DNA of 60,997 bases, taken from positions 1 through 60,997 of the forward strand of contig CAKRHR010000013.1 in assembly GCA_934339005.1 (NCBI GenBank), written 5' to 3'. The translations under genes were made by a program, and so were the position numbers. Below, one piece after another: positions 8,115 to 17,805 of this stretch (the first letter of the stretch is position 1; each line of letters starts with the position of its first letter). The notes beneath the pieces were generated by a model. It was not told where the DNA came from, made no database searches, and worked only from the letters and a program-made list of their open reading frames with translations. Source of the stretch: an uncultured Catenibacillus sp. (GTDB lineage Bacteria > Bacillota > Clostridia > Lachnospirales > Lachnospiraceae).

Positions 8115-10520
8115 TTATTTTTTGTAAATTTTAATCAGGCCAATTTCATTTGGCGGCATCACTTGTTTAAATATTAATGTATGATTTTCAACATGTATTG
8201 TTTTTCTTCTGATTGCCGGCTGTGCTATATCTTTCAGATATAATGCATCTTCTGTATCAATCATCTGATCTTTACCAAAACGAATCCATTCATTAATTAA
8301 ACTTCCGTGATTCTTATTCAGGCAATATTTTTTGATATTGTATACACCATTTTCAATGTCATTTAATTTGTATACCATTTCCAGATATTTTTTATCCTCA
8401 AATATATCCTCAAGTTCATCTTCACTGATGGCTTCCTCTGATTTATAAAAATATTTGTATTTTAATTGCTTTACATTGTAGTAAAGAATTGTATAACTTC
8501 CATAAGCATCCGTTGTAATTACACAATTTTTATCTTTATATATAAGATAATCACCCAATTGGTTATACAACATCAATGCGTAATAGGACGGTTTCTTTGC
8601 ACCACTGGCATTAATAATGCCACGGCCTCCGAACAAATATCCGCTTGTATCCGAATAAATTTCCGAATAATCCACAAATGACCCATAAGCCGCATATTCT
8701 ACCCTGACATCATCCAGCAGCATCACCTGCAGCATCATTGCCGCATTGCCACATGTTTCATTAAAATAATTACGCATCGACATGCTGATGCCCCATTCAC
8801 CAATGCATAATGGGATTTCCTGCATATCGTACTTATTCATCCATATTCTGCAATTTTTGATTTTACTACTAAAATATTTTAATACATAAATTTCTCTGTT
8901 TCGTCCATTTTCTTTTATTTTTTCAAAATCACCATATGGATACAAATTTAATGATATAAAATCAGGTCGGGTATCTGACTTCTGCCATGCCTTCATAATT
9001 TGTGTAAAGGTGTATTCATCACCGTCTTCCACATTACTTATACCCCATCCGCCGATTCTGGCAGTTGGAATCACGGATTTAATTCTCTGACTTATTTTTG
9101 AAAACGCTTCTACATAATCTGTTTGAATCCCCATGACAGTTCTTGCAGATGCTTCGTACCAACAATCAAATATCCAGTCCGAAACATTTTTCATCCCATA
9201 TCTTTGAAGTATATGCTTTAGAAAATCCTGTAATACAATCAGAAATTCATCTATCGTTTCAAAAAGGAAATGTTGTGGAATCGTGCTGATTCCACGCGGC
9301 TGTATACGGATATCCTTAACAACTGACTTTTCTTTGTTATCTATGTTGATAATCGGTATCAGATGCTGCTCTACGATAAAATCCAAAGCACTGTCAATAA
9401 ATGCAAAATTATCAATATGCATGACATGTGGTCTGTACAGCATCATATGTTCCGAAAAAAGTCCGCTGATACGCACCATTTTCAGCCCGAGTTTCTTTTT
9501 ACATTGTATGATTTCCGAGCAAATATCCTTATTTAGTAAATCCTCTGCAAAGCCCACATTAATAGCCTTATTCCATGCAAAATGATGCATACTGAAATTC
9601 TGGCAATTCACTTCAACCGATGTTTCTGTGAGTTTGCCTGCATATGACGTTTCTTTCAGACTACCTTTTTCATATTTTTTCAAATATCGATCAACCTGCT
9701 TATTTTCTTTTGAAGTTTCTTCTTTTTGATTTTCGAAGTTATGACGATATTGCTTCGGTGAAACACCATATTTATCTTTGAAAATTTTACAAAATGCAGA
9801 CGCAGTGCTGAAGCCATGTACATTGGCAATCCATGTAATTGATTCATTTGTATAACAGATTTCCTGCAGTGCATAATGTAAGCGCACATGATTCAAATAA
9901 TCGATAAAGTTGACATTCATCATTTTTTTGAAATATCTTGAAAATGATGACGGTGCTATATATAACAGTTCTGCCATCTCAGCCACAGAAACAGCTTTAC
10001 CATGGTTTGCATCGATATACTGAAGTGCACGTTCAAGCTGCATATCATCTTGTCTGTCATCTTCTTTGATGTCTGATATAAGAAAATTAGAAATCAGAAT
10101 GTCTAATATATGATAGATATAAGCCTTCTTCCTGAATGTATCATTATTGGCATCCACTGCACATTCACTCAACAGATATTCCATCTGATTGCCCAGTTCT
10201 TCATAAGCATAATTACCCCCAACTATGCTGTTGCAATGAAAGAAAACAAATTTTTTTGCAATATGTTCTCTGAGCATATTAAAGTTAAAATGGAGCTCGC
10301 AAACTGCTGTGTCCTCATCTGCCACAATCCACGCATGACGATGATTACTGTTCACAACTATGAAGTCGTCACTGTTTAGCACGTATTCTTGTTCCAATAC
10401 ATCCATTTTTATCTTACCGGACATCACATATAAAAGTTCAATATCCTGATGAAAATGTCCTGGTTCACTTTGATTGATTTTAAATTCAATATGATATTCC
10501 TGATTACCTGTCTGATTCAT
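8115..10520 (-). CDS. AraC-family regulator fused to a GH39-like (beta-xylosidase) domain
   Basis: 801 residues. Residues 1-130 are a cupin sensor (HFHQDIELLYVMSGKIKM). About 160-262 is the AraC DNA-binding domain (VAEMAELLYIAPSSFSRYF, then ITWIANVHGFSTASAFCKIF, then GVSPKQYR). About 300-700 is a GH39-type barrel. The usual acid/base motif WNEP reads WYEA (Glu456 kept, Asn replaced by Tyr455), and the nucleophile strand is CIGEWG with Glu575. The GH module may therefore bind sugar as a sensor rather than hydrolyse it (inference). GAGG lies 7 bases before ATG, and the ATG overlaps the stop of a 26-codon ORF (ATGA). It is upstream of the GH5/ABC operon on the same strand and is its likely regulator. 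Confidence 0.88.
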   Translation of the reverse strand: MNQTGNQEYHIEFKINQSEPGHFHQDIELLYVMSGKIKMDVLEQEYVLNSDDFIVVNSNHRHAWIVADEDTAVCELHFNFNMLREHIAKKFVFFHCNSIVGGNYAYEELGNQMEYLLSECAVDANNDTFRKKAYIYHILDILISNFLISDIKEDDRQDDMQLERALQYIDANHGKAVSVAEMAELLYIAPSSFSRYFKKMMNVNFIDYLNHVRLHYALQEICYTNESITWIANVHGFSTASAFCKIFKDKYGVSPKQYRHNFENQKEETSKENKQVDRYLKKYEKGSLKETSYAGKLTETSVEVNCQNFSMHHFAWNKAINVGFAEDLLNKDICSEIIQCKKKLGLKMVRISGLFSEHMMLYRPHVMHIDNFAFIDSALDFIVEQHLIPIINIDNKEKSVVKDIRIQPRGISTIPQHFLFETIDEFLIVLQDFLKHILQRYGMKNVSDWIFDCWYEASARTVMGIQTDYVEAFSKISQRIKSVIPTARIGGWGISNVEDGDEYTFTQIMKAWQKSDTRPDFISLNLYPYGDFEKIKENGRNREIYVLKYFSSKIKNCRIWMNKYDMQEIPLCIGEWGISMSMRNYFNETCGNAAMMLQVMLLDDVRVEYAAYGSFVDYSEIYSDTSGYLFGGRGIINASGAKKPSYYALMLYNQLGDYLIYKDKNCVITTDAYGSYTILYYNVKQLKYKYFYKSEEAISEDELEDIFEDKKYLEMVYKLNDIENGVYNIKKYCLNKNHGSLINEWIRFGKDQMIDTEDALYLKDIAQPAIRRKTIHVENHTLIFKQVMPPNEIGLIKIYKK

Positions 10521-10597
10521 GCCAATGCCTCACACATCGTGATACCTTTTACCTGTATACCGTCTTTAATATTTTCGTAAAATACTGCTATTTTCAT
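10517..10597 (-). CDS. 26-codon leader ORF, possible remnant of a sugar isomerase
   Basis: Encodes 26 residues beginning MKIAVFYENIKDG. It has a strong ribosome site (GGGGAGG, 9 bases before ATG) and its TGA overlaps the ATG of the AraC-GH39 gene, the classic translational-coupling layout. The peptide resembles the extreme N-terminus of sugar-phosphate isomerase/epimerases (M-K-I-A-x-F-Y-x-x-I). It may be a gene remnant kept as a coupling leader. Expression and function are unproven. Confidence 0.5.
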   Translation of the reverse strand: MKIAVFYENIKDGIQVKGITMCEALA

Positions 10598-10715
10598 TGT
10601 GTAAACCTCCCCTGGTACTACATTACAAAAAATTTCTTTAATTCTGTTTTCCATTGATTGACCTGTTTTCAATGGGTGATTCAGGAATTTTGAATTTATC
10701 TGTATTATTGTTTCC

Positions 10716-10744
10716 ATTATAACTTTTTTGAATTTAAGTGTCTA
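10716..10744 (-). promoter_or_regulatory. Promoter of the AraC-GH39 transcript
   Basis: Minus-strand TAGACA (10739-10744) and TATAAT (10716-10721) are spaced by exactly 17 bases. The leader to the 26-codon ORF would be about 110 bases. The stretch 10745-10920 upstream is AT-rich and I see no gene in it. Confidence 0.65.
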
Positions 10745-10920
10745 TGCTTGCGTTAAACCTTTTTATGTCCATAAATATATATAATTTGACTTGGCAGGCA
10801 AATATTTGGTTTTGATTACATTCATTTTTTCTAAAATTTTAATGCAAATAAATGAGCATCCGGATTAATTTCAAAAAATATAATTTTAAACTTCAGTATG
10901 ATTTTCCGGTAAAAACAAAA

Positions 10921-10966
10921 ACACCGGATTGATGCACACGCTTTGCATGATTTACCAATCCGATGT
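10921..10966 (-). terminator. Terminator of the cytidylate-kinase-like gene
   Basis: ACACCGGATTG (10921-10931) pairs with CAATCCGATGT (10956-10966) with one mismatch. The minus-strand transcript then runs into TTTTGTTTTT. It is about 55 bases past the stop of the gene at 11021-11626. Confidence 0.8.
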
Positions 10967-11020
10967 TTTTTACTTTCAATGACTCACCACAAACTATGCA
11001 GCAACGAATGTGGCATTTAT

Positions 11021-11626
11021 TTACGCTTCCAGCACAGCCGCCAGTACCCGCACGCAACCATCAACACCAAGTTTTGCACTGTCGAGGACGAGGTCATATT
11101 GTCTGAAGTCTTCCCACTGGCGTTCTGTGTTGACGTTGTAATAGTTGGCGCGTTTTTTGTCGTATTTTCTGCGCACGCCATCCACTTTATCTTCCGGGAT
11201 GTTGTAGGTTTTAATCATACGTTCTTTTTTGACTGCTTCATCTGAGCAGTGAATAAATACATTAATGACACCTGACTGCTCTTTTAATGCTTCTGAAGCA
11301 CAATGTCCGAGAAATATCGCAGACGTATTGGCAGCCAGACGTTTGATGACTGCCTGTTCCGCCACATAAATATGTCCGTCACCTGACAGCAGGTCTGATT
11401 TGCCTGCTGCCGCCTGTGACATCATGTAAATAGAGTAGAGAAAACTGTTGCTGACATTTTCTTCGTATTTTTCAATTTTTTCTATGGTTGTATTGCTTTC
11501 CTTCGCAACCTGCTGCAAAATTTCCTGTCCAAAGCATGGTACGCCGGTCTGCCCGGATAATTTTCTTGCAATTTCCGTACCGCCACTGCCATACTCACGC
11601 TCGATTGTGATATATTTGCATTTCAT
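11021..11626 (-). CDS. Cytidylate-kinase-like family protein
   Basis: 201 residues of the cytidylate-kinase-like P-loop family. The N-terminus carries the kinase-type loop in EREYGSGGTEIARKLS (about 9-24). A central region rich in Arg/Lys (RMIKTYN ... VRRKYDKKRANYYN) resembles the NMP-kinase lid, where YYN is typical of the family. It is shorter than true Cmk (about 225) and most likely phosphorylates a nucleotide or a nucleotide-like substrate not defined here. A GAAGG ribosome site precedes ATG. It appears to be a single-gene transcript with its own terminator; 11627-11737 holds nothing recognisable. Confidence 0.82.
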   Translation of the reverse strand: MKCKYITIEREYGSGGTEIARKLSGQTGVPCFGQEILQQVAKESNTTIEKIEKYEENVSNSFLYSIYMMSQAAAGKSDLLSGDGHIYVAEQAVIKRLAANTSAIFLGHCASEALKEQSGVINVFIHCSDEAVKKERMIKTYNIPEDKVDGVRRKYDKKRANYYNVNTERQWEDFRQYDLVLDSAKLGVDGCVRVLAAVLEA

Positions 11627-11737
11627 CTGATATGCCTTCTTTCTTAGAATACATTTTTCCGTTAAACTTCTCTTTTCACACTTAAATTTCTGCTTATCAT
11701 CATAAGGTAAGTTTCAAAAGATATTTTGTCTGTAATT

Positions 11738-14062
11738 TTACGATGCCTGTTCAAACTGACTGTTATAAAGTTCAGCATAGAAGCCGCCCTTTGCCATCAG
11801 TTCATCATGATTACCACTTTCAATAATATCGCCATCTTTTAAGACAAGAATCAAATCCGCATTTTTAATCGTGGACAGTCGATGTGCGATAACAAATGAT
11901 GTACGATTTTTCATCAATGCATCCATTGCTGTCTGAATTTGCTGTTCTGTACGTGTATCTACTGAAGATGTCGCTTCATCAAGAATCAGCATTGGTTTGT
12001 CTGCAATCATCGCTCTGGCAATAGTCAACTGCTGCTTCTGACCCTGTGATAAGTTCACCTGGTCATTTAAAATTGTATCGTAGCCGTGTGGCAATGTTTT
12101 GATAAAATGGTCAAGTCCAACGGCTTTACATGCCTTTTCAACTTTCTCATCTGATACATTTTCCGTGCAATAAACCAGATTTTCCCGAACGGTACCTTCA
12201 AACAGCCATGTATCCTGCAATACCATACAAAACTGTGAATGTACAGCTTCTCTTGTCATTTCACTTGTCGGAATGCCATCAATGCAGATTTTACCACTCT
12301 GAATTTCATGGAAACGCATGAGCAGGTTGACCATTGTGGATTTTCCGGCACCTGTCGGACCGACAATGGCAATTTTTTGTCCAGGTTTTGCTTCAGCAGA
12401 AAAATCATGAATAATCGTTCTATCAGAACCTTCATAACCGAATTTAACATGTTCAAACGTCACTTCACCTCTGACATGCTCAAGCTTATCGACTTTTCCA
12501 TCTTCATTTTCCATTTCTTCTGCTTCAAGAAATTCAAAAACACGTTCTCCGGCGGCGGCTGCGGACTGCAATGTCTGAACAGCCTGTGCGATCTGTGACA
12601 ACGGCTGTGTGAAATAGCGCACATACATCATAAATGCAACAATGACACCAAAGCTAATATTGCCATTTAATGTCAGTGCACCACCAACAACGCAGACAGC
12701 CACATAACCAAGATTACCGATAAAGTTCATGATCGGCATCATCAGTCCTGAAAGACACTGCGCTTTAAAACCACTTTCACGCAATTTATTATTCATTTCA
12801 TCAAATGTTTTTTCTGCAGCTTCTTCACCGTTGTAAGCCCTGACAACGGTATGACCGGCATAAATTTCTTCAATATGACCGTTGATTTCGCCAAGATGCT
12901 TTTGCTGACGGCGGAAGTATTTCTGGCTTCGGCCCATGATTGCAAACATGATGATAAAGCCAATCAGGCTGGCACCAACGGCTGTCAGTGTCATAATGAT
13001 ATTTGTCTTAATCATCATCACAAGACTGCCAATAAACAAAATCAATGCAGAAATCAGGTTTCCAATGCTCTGGTTAAAGGACTGTCCAATCGTATCAACG
13101 TCATTTGTCACACGGGATAATACATCACCTGTTGTCGTGCGGTTATAATACCACATTGGCAGGCGGTTGATTTTGTATGAAATATCTGAACGCAATTGTT
13201 TGGATACACGCTGTGTAATCGTTGACATAATCCAGCCCTGAATCGCAGAAAGGATATAACTTATAACATACAGAGTTACAAGAAATAATCCGATATACAT
13301 TACTTTTTCCATATCAATGGATGGTTTTACAAGGTTGTATACAGATTCAGGAAGTTCGTCAAACGCTTCAAGCATCGCGTCTGTATTCTCTGTATCCATG
13401 GAGGACATGATGTCAATCATAGCCTGCTGGTCTTCACCTGAAATCACAGTATTATCCAGTGTAATATCTGAATATAACGCCTGCGTTACAGAAACCGGAA
13501 GCTGTTCAAATATTGCCATCATATCATTTAATGACTCTGCATCATCTGAACTATTTACATTTTCCGAATTATCTTCAGCATCTTGTGCTGTACTCTTTTC
13601 CTGCTGCATCGCTACAAAAATCTGCATCGTTGTCATCTGATCTTCTACAGAAATCTCACTGCCGTTAATCTCTAATGCTTCAGGTACTTTTGTCGGATTA
13701 TTTAAATTAGTGCCAATTTCTGTCATGACCGTTTCCATATTGGTCGATATATTTTCTGATATTGCCTGTGAAATTTCCTGCAATTTATCCGTATCCGGTG
13801 CAATACCTCCTGTAATGGTATCTGTCATCTCAGATAATTTATCCGGGCCTGCCAGCGTACAAATCGTGCCGACTGCAGCACAGATAATCGCAATAATTAA
13901 TATCACACTGTATTTTTTACAATATCCAAGGAGTTTTTTCCATGTACCTACAAGGTCTTTGGCTTTTTCACCACCGCCCATACCTCTGCCCATCGGACCT
14001 CGCGGACGTTGCTGGCTGTGTTTTGCCTGACCGATTTCGTATTCTTTATTTTCATTTCCCAT
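11738..14062 (-). CDS. ABC exporter subunit B (ATPase/permease fusion) with large extracellular insertion
   Basis: About 774 residues, against about 580-620 for the family. A basic, Gly-rich N-terminus (RPRGPMGRGMGGG) is followed by TM1 near 50-70. An acidic, Met/Asn-rich stretch of about 170 residues precedes TM2 and should lie outside the cell. The remaining TM helices and the ATPase follow: Walker A VGPTGAGKSTM, signature LSQGQKQQL, Walker B LILDEATSS with the catalytic Glu. The start at 14062 has AAAGGAGG upstream, and its ATG overlaps the stop of the partner gene (TAATG). It is probably the catalytic half of a heterodimeric multidrug or peptide exporter with the protein at 14062-15819. 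MarR control is suggested by the upstream gene. Confidence 0.92.
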   Translation of the reverse strand: MGNENKEYEIGQAKHSQQRPRGPMGRGMGGGEKAKDLVGTWKKLLGYCKKYSVILIIAIICAAVGTICTLAGPDKLSEMTDTITGGIAPDTDKLQEISQAISENISTNMETVMTEIGTNLNNPTKVPEALEINGSEISVEDQMTTMQIFVAMQQEKSTAQDAEDNSENVNSSDDAESLNDMMAIFEQLPVSVTQALYSDITLDNTVISGEDQQAMIDIMSSMDTENTDAMLEAFDELPESVYNLVKPSIDMEKVMYIGLFLVTLYVISYILSAIQGWIMSTITQRVSKQLRSDISYKINRLPMWYYNRTTTGDVLSRVTNDVDTIGQSFNQSIGNLISALILFIGSLVMMIKTNIIMTLTAVGASLIGFIIMFAIMGRSQKYFRRQQKHLGEINGHIEEIYAGHTVVRAYNGEEAAEKTFDEMNNKLRESGFKAQCLSGLMMPIMNFIGNLGYVAVCVVGGALTLNGNISFGVIVAFMMYVRYFTQPLSQIAQAVQTLQSAAAAGERVFEFLEAEEMENEDGKVDKLEHVRGEVTFEHVKFGYEGSDRTIIHDFSAEAKPGQKIAIVGPTGAGKSTMVNLLMRFHEIQSGKICIDGIPTSEMTREAVHSQFCMVLQDTWLFEGTVRENLVYCTENVSDEKVEKACKAVGLDHFIKTLPHGYDTILNDQVNLSQGQKQQLTIARAMIADKPMLILDEATSSVDTRTEQQIQTAMDALMKNRTSFVIAHRLSTIKNADLILVLKDGDIIESGNHDELMAKGGFYAELYNSQFEQAS

Positions 14063-15819
14063 TATGCAAGTTCCTCCTTTGAAAGCTGTGAAAGCGCAAT
14101 CTGTTGATAAACTTCGCAATTTTGCATTAATTCTTCATGTCTGCCCATGCCGGCAATCTGACCGTCCTCAAGCACGATAATTTTATCTGCATCACGGATT
14201 GTACCGATACGCTGTGCCACGATGATACGTGTTGTACCTTTGCATTCTTCATCCAGTGTTTTACGAAGGATTCTATCTGTTTTATAATCCAGTGCTGAAA
14301 ATGAATCATCAAAAATCAAAATTTCCGGTTTTCTGGCAATCGCACGGGCAATCGACAGACGCTGCTTCTGTCCGCCTGAGAAATTTGAACCGCCCTGTGC
14401 CACATAAGCATCTTCTTTTTCTTCAAGACCGTTGACAAACTCGCTTGCCTGTGCAATATCAACAGCATCCCACACATCTTCTACAGAAGCTTTTGCCTGA
14501 CCATTATCACCATAAGCCACATTGGAGCGAATTGTTCCTGTAAAAAGCGTTGCTTTCTGGGACACATAACCGATTTTGTTGCGCAGACTTTTCTGGTCAT
14601 ATTCGCGCACATTGACACCATCTACAAGGACTTCACCCTCTGTCGTGTCATAAAATCTTGGAATCAGATTAATAACTGTACTCTTGCCACAGCCTGTTGC
14701 ACCGATGAGTGCCACGGTTTCACCCATTTTCGCTGTAAATGTAATATTTTTAAGGACACATTCTTCAGCATCCGGATAACTGAAGGATACATTTTTAAAT
14801 TCAACTTCACCACAGACACCGGCTTTACCGTTACTTAATGTACCATCTTTAATAGAAGTTTCTGTATCAAGCACTTCGTTAATACGTTTTGCAGATACAG
14901 TTGCTCTTGGTAAAATCATAAAAATTGCCACAAGCATCATAAATGACATGACAACCTGAATGGCATACTGTGAAAATACCATCATATCTGAAAACAAATT
15001 GATTTTTCCTGAAATACCTGCCTGATTAATGAGCACGGCACCAATCCAGTAAATCGCCAGTGACAAGCCGCTCATAATTAACTGAATGCTCGGCATCATA
15101 AATGCCATAGAACGCTGTGTGAATAAGTTTGTGTCTGTTAAAACTTTGTTGGCTTTTTCAAATTTCTTTTCCTGGTAATCTTCTGCATTGTAAGCTCTCA
15201 CAACAGAAAGGCCTGTCAGATTTTCTCTTGTCACACGGTTCAAATCATCTGTTAATGCCTGAATTTTTTTAAATTTCGGCATAACAAGTAACATACATAC
15301 ACCAACAACTGCAAATAAGACAAGCACGGCTACACCTGTGGATAATGTCCACTGCCACTGTTTATCTGCGATTTTACAAATCGCCCACACTGCCATAATT
15401 GGTGCTTTAACAAGCATCTGCAATCCAATAACAATGACCATCTGAATCTGTGTAATATCATTTGTGGAACGTGTAATCAGGCTGGCGGTTGAAAAATGTC
15501 CGATTTCTTCCATTGAAAAGGACTGCACCTTGTGAAATAATTTGTGTCTTAAGGTTGCGCCAAAACCTGTGGCGATTCTTGCGGCACAAATGGCTGTAAA
15601 TACCGATGCTGCCAGACTGCCCAGGGCACATAAAAGCATCTTGCTGCCTGCGCTTAAAATCGCACTCATCGTACTGCCATCCGTCTGTACCAGTCTGGTG
15701 ATGTCTGCCATGTATTCAGGCATCGTCAAATCCAGCCATACCTGAAGTACGATAAATACAATCGACAAAAGGGCAAGCAGATTTTCCTCTTTCTTTAAGT
15801 TTTTGAATAATTTAAGCAT
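14062..15819 (-). CDS. ABC exporter subunit A (ATPase/permease fusion, non-canonical ATP site)
   Basis: 585 residues: six membrane helices (about 15-320), then the ATPase with Walker A IGATGCGKSTV and signature FSGGQKQRL. Walker B reads LIFDDSFSALD, where Asp stands in place of the usual catalytic Glu. This is the known signature of the degenerate half of heterodimeric exporters such as BmrCD/LmrCD, and it matches the complete Glu in the partner. It is translated just before its partner with a one-base overlap and lies 117 bases after the MarR gene, so the three genes look like one operon. Confidence 0.93.
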   Translation of the reverse strand: MLKLFKNLKKEENLLALLSIVFIVLQVWLDLTMPEYMADITRLVQTDGSTMSAILSAGSKMLLCALGSLAASVFTAICAARIATGFGATLRHKLFHKVQSFSMEEIGHFSTASLITRSTNDITQIQMVIVIGLQMLVKAPIMAVWAICKIADKQWQWTLSTGVAVLVLFAVVGVCMLLVMPKFKKIQALTDDLNRVTRENLTGLSVVRAYNAEDYQEKKFEKANKVLTDTNLFTQRSMAFMMPSIQLIMSGLSLAIYWIGAVLINQAGISGKINLFSDMMVFSQYAIQVVMSFMMLVAIFMILPRATVSAKRINEVLDTETSIKDGTLSNGKAGVCGEVEFKNVSFSYPDAEECVLKNITFTAKMGETVALIGATGCGKSTVINLIPRFYDTTEGEVLVDGVNVREYDQKSLRNKIGYVSQKATLFTGTIRSNVAYGDNGQAKASVEDVWDAVDIAQASEFVNGLEEKEDAYVAQGGSNFSGGQKQRLSIARAIARKPEILIFDDSFSALDYKTDRILRKTLDEECKGTTRIIVAQRIGTIRDADKIIVLEDGQIAGMGRHEELMQNCEVYQQIALSQLSKEELA

Positions 15820-15936
15820 ATTGCTATCACTCTCCTTAAATTCTGGAATTTTGATTTATGATAAAAGTCTATTTTGTAATAACAATACCTTACACACTTT
15901 TTGCACTGTCATTCAACAAAATTAAACTAGTTTTTA

Positions 15937-16389
15937 TCACGATATTATATCATTTAAGCAATGCGTATCATGGATTTTGATAATATTTCGGATTTCCTCA
16001 CCTATTTCAAAATACTCTTTCAGACGTTCTTCGCCTACTTTATCAATAATCAGACCCATCTGAGCAAATAATTCATTTTTCATACGTTCAATATTTGCCC
16101 TGCCTGCTGACGTCAATTCCACCATCGTCACCCGGGCATCATTTTCAGATTGCTGTTTGGTAATCATGCCTTTTTGTGTCATCTTTTTTAATAATACGGC
16201 AACTCTTGCTGTACTGATACCTAATTTACTGCTAATTGTGCCCGCAGATAAAGGTTTATCAGCTTCATAGAGCAGACGAAGCACCGCACCGATACCGGCT
16301 TTAACTTCATCCATGTATTTGAATGCTTCAATTGGATGCGACTCTGCCATCTTATGCAGCATCCATTTGATTTGTTCATCACTTGCCAT
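15937..16389 (-). CDS. MarR-family transcriptional regulator
   Basis: 150 residues with a winged helix: ISSKLGISTARVAVLLKKMTQKGMITKQQSENDAR is split between the recognition helix and the wing (about 50-90), with the characteristic D-x-R in the wing. First gene of the marR-ABC-ABC operon. GGAAGGAG precedes ATG. The promoter at 16530-16558 overlaps a small palindrome, so autorepression with release by a drug-like ligand is a reasonable inference. Confidence 0.92.
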   Translation of the reverse strand: MASDEQIKWMLHKMAESHPIEAFKYMDEVKAGIGAVLRLLYEADKPLSAGTISSKLGISTARVAVLLKKMTQKGMITKQQSENDARVTMVELTSAGRANIERMKNELFAQMGLIIDKVGEERLKEYFEIGEEIRNIIKIHDTHCLNDIIS

Positions 16390-16516
16390 CGTAATTCTCC
16401 TTCCTTATCGCGTCTTTTATCCGGCAACTCTTTGCCTGTCAGATAACCTTCTATGAATATCATAAATAAAACTTTTATAAATTTTTTTATTCATTTTATT
16501 GATATATTCAAATTAG

Positions 16517-16529
16517 CTAACTGGGTTAG
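16517..16529. promoter_or_regulatory. Putative MarR operator
   Basis: CTAAC-TGG-GTTAG (16517-16529) is a perfect 5-base dyad abutting the -10 box of the marR promoter, at the expected transcription start. The position fits a repressor site of this operon. Confidence 0.45.
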
Positions 16530-16558
16530 ATTATATATCAACATACACGGTCGGTCAA
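16530..16558 (-). promoter_or_regulatory. Promoter of the marR-ABC operon
   Basis: Minus-strand TTGACC (16553-16558) and TATAAT (16530-16535) are spaced by exactly 17 bases. The leader is about 135 bases. Confidence 0.75.
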
Positions 16559-16601
16559 ATTAAGTTTTTATAAACAAATATAAACTTTGTAAGCATGGCA
16601 C

Positions 16602-16659
16602 AAAAAATTCAGCAGTCAAATCGGCACACTGTGTATCCATTTTAACTGCTGAATTTTTT
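16602..16659 (-). terminator. Terminator of the rhamnoside locus
   Basis: AAAAAATTCAGCAGT (16602-16616) pairs perfectly with ACTGCTGAATTTTTT (16645-16659), which gives U-tracts on both strands. It is downstream of the esterase gene, the last gene of the rhamnoside locus. Confidence 0.85.
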
Positions 16660-16751
16660 AATCTTTTATCATACTGTATATACTTCTATTAACATTGATT
16701 ACCCTATATTGCACCAGAGTATGCCAATTTTATTTTATATTGCAACATACC

Positions 16752-17693
16752 CTACTGATTCTGTTTACTAAATTCTTCCAGGCTCATACCCTCAAACGGG
16801 TCTACTTCGGGTTTCAGGCTGTCTTCGGATAATAGATGCATCAAAAATACTTTTGCCAGAGGCACCCACTCGGCACATGCGTGTTTTAAATCTTCTCTGT
16901 ATGGTTCGAAAATATTTCTGCCAAGGGCAAAGCCATGGTCACCATACTGGAACATATGGCATTCATATGGCACATGCATCCCCTGTAATTTTTCTGCCAT
17001 TTTTAATGTATGCATGGCAGGCACAAGTCCGTCATTAGCTGCGGCCGCAAGAAACATCGGCGGTGTATCCTGTGATACATAATAGACTGGACTATTTTTA
17101 ATCAGTGTTTCCTTATCCGGCTTTTCACAGCCAAATACCGGGATATTCCATGCACCAAACGGACCATCAGGCACATGGCTGTTAGCTTCCTCCTGAAGCA
17201 CATAATCATGAATGCCATAAATGACAAGAGCTGCCATCGGTTTAAATATCTGACTGTCCACACCAAAGGTATCGCTTAACAGACCGTTGTTCCATGTTGT
17301 TGCATACATGCTGCACAGATGACCGCCTGCTGAAAATCCGACAATTGTTATTTTATCTGTATCAATGGACCATTCCTCTGCGTGCTCGTGCAATGTCAGA
17401 AATGCCTTACCAAGGTCTATAATCTGTGCCGGAAATAATGTTTTGCCCTTCGGTGCACGTTCTGCCACACTGTATTCCAACACAAATGCGTGATAACCAT
17501 CCGCTGCAAATGTCATTGCCACCGGGTCGCCTTCATTGCCATGTCTTGGACAACTCTGATATGCACCGCCTGCACATACAATCACTGCCGGACGTTTCTT
17601 GCCTTTACCAAAGAACGGATCCTGCAAATGCATAAATGTCGTTAATTGAACATCATCTCTGTTTTCCCATAAATTGATTGTGTTAATAATCAT
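16752..17693 (-). CDS. Alpha/beta-hydrolase esterase (acetyl-esterase / BD-FAE type)
   Basis: 313 residues, cytoplasmic (no signal). The oxyanion region is VCAGGAYQ (about 39-46), the nucleophile elbow GFSAGG has Ser121, and Asp221 (in ANDGLVP) and His253 (GDHGF) complete a triad. This pattern fits the bacterial feruloyl/acetyl esterase-like group of the alpha/beta hydrolases. It is the last gene after GH78, so it probably removes acetyl or similar esters from imported rhamnose-rich pectin fragments. GGGAGGG precedes ATG. Confidence 0.85.
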   Translation of the reverse strand: MIINTINLWENRDDVQLTTFMHLQDPFFGKGKKRPAVIVCAGGAYQSCPRHGNEGDPVAMTFAADGYHAFVLEYSVAERAPKGKTLFPAQIIDLGKAFLTLHEHAEEWSIDTDKITIVGFSAGGHLCSMYATTWNNGLLSDTFGVDSQIFKPMAALVIYGIHDYVLQEEANSHVPDGPFGAWNIPVFGCEKPDKETLIKNSPVYYVSQDTPPMFLAAAANDGLVPAMHTLKMAEKLQGMHVPYECHMFQYGDHGFALGRNIFEPYREDLKHACAEWVPLAKVFLMHLLSEDSLKPEVDPFEGMSLEEFSKQNQ

Positions 17694-17805
17694 GTTTTAC
17701 CCTCCCCATATTCTATAAAAATCTTTAGTAAAGACTTATAAATACTATTAAATACTATCAGGCCTTGCTTTGATTCTTATTTTAACAAACAAATTATACC
17801 TTTTC

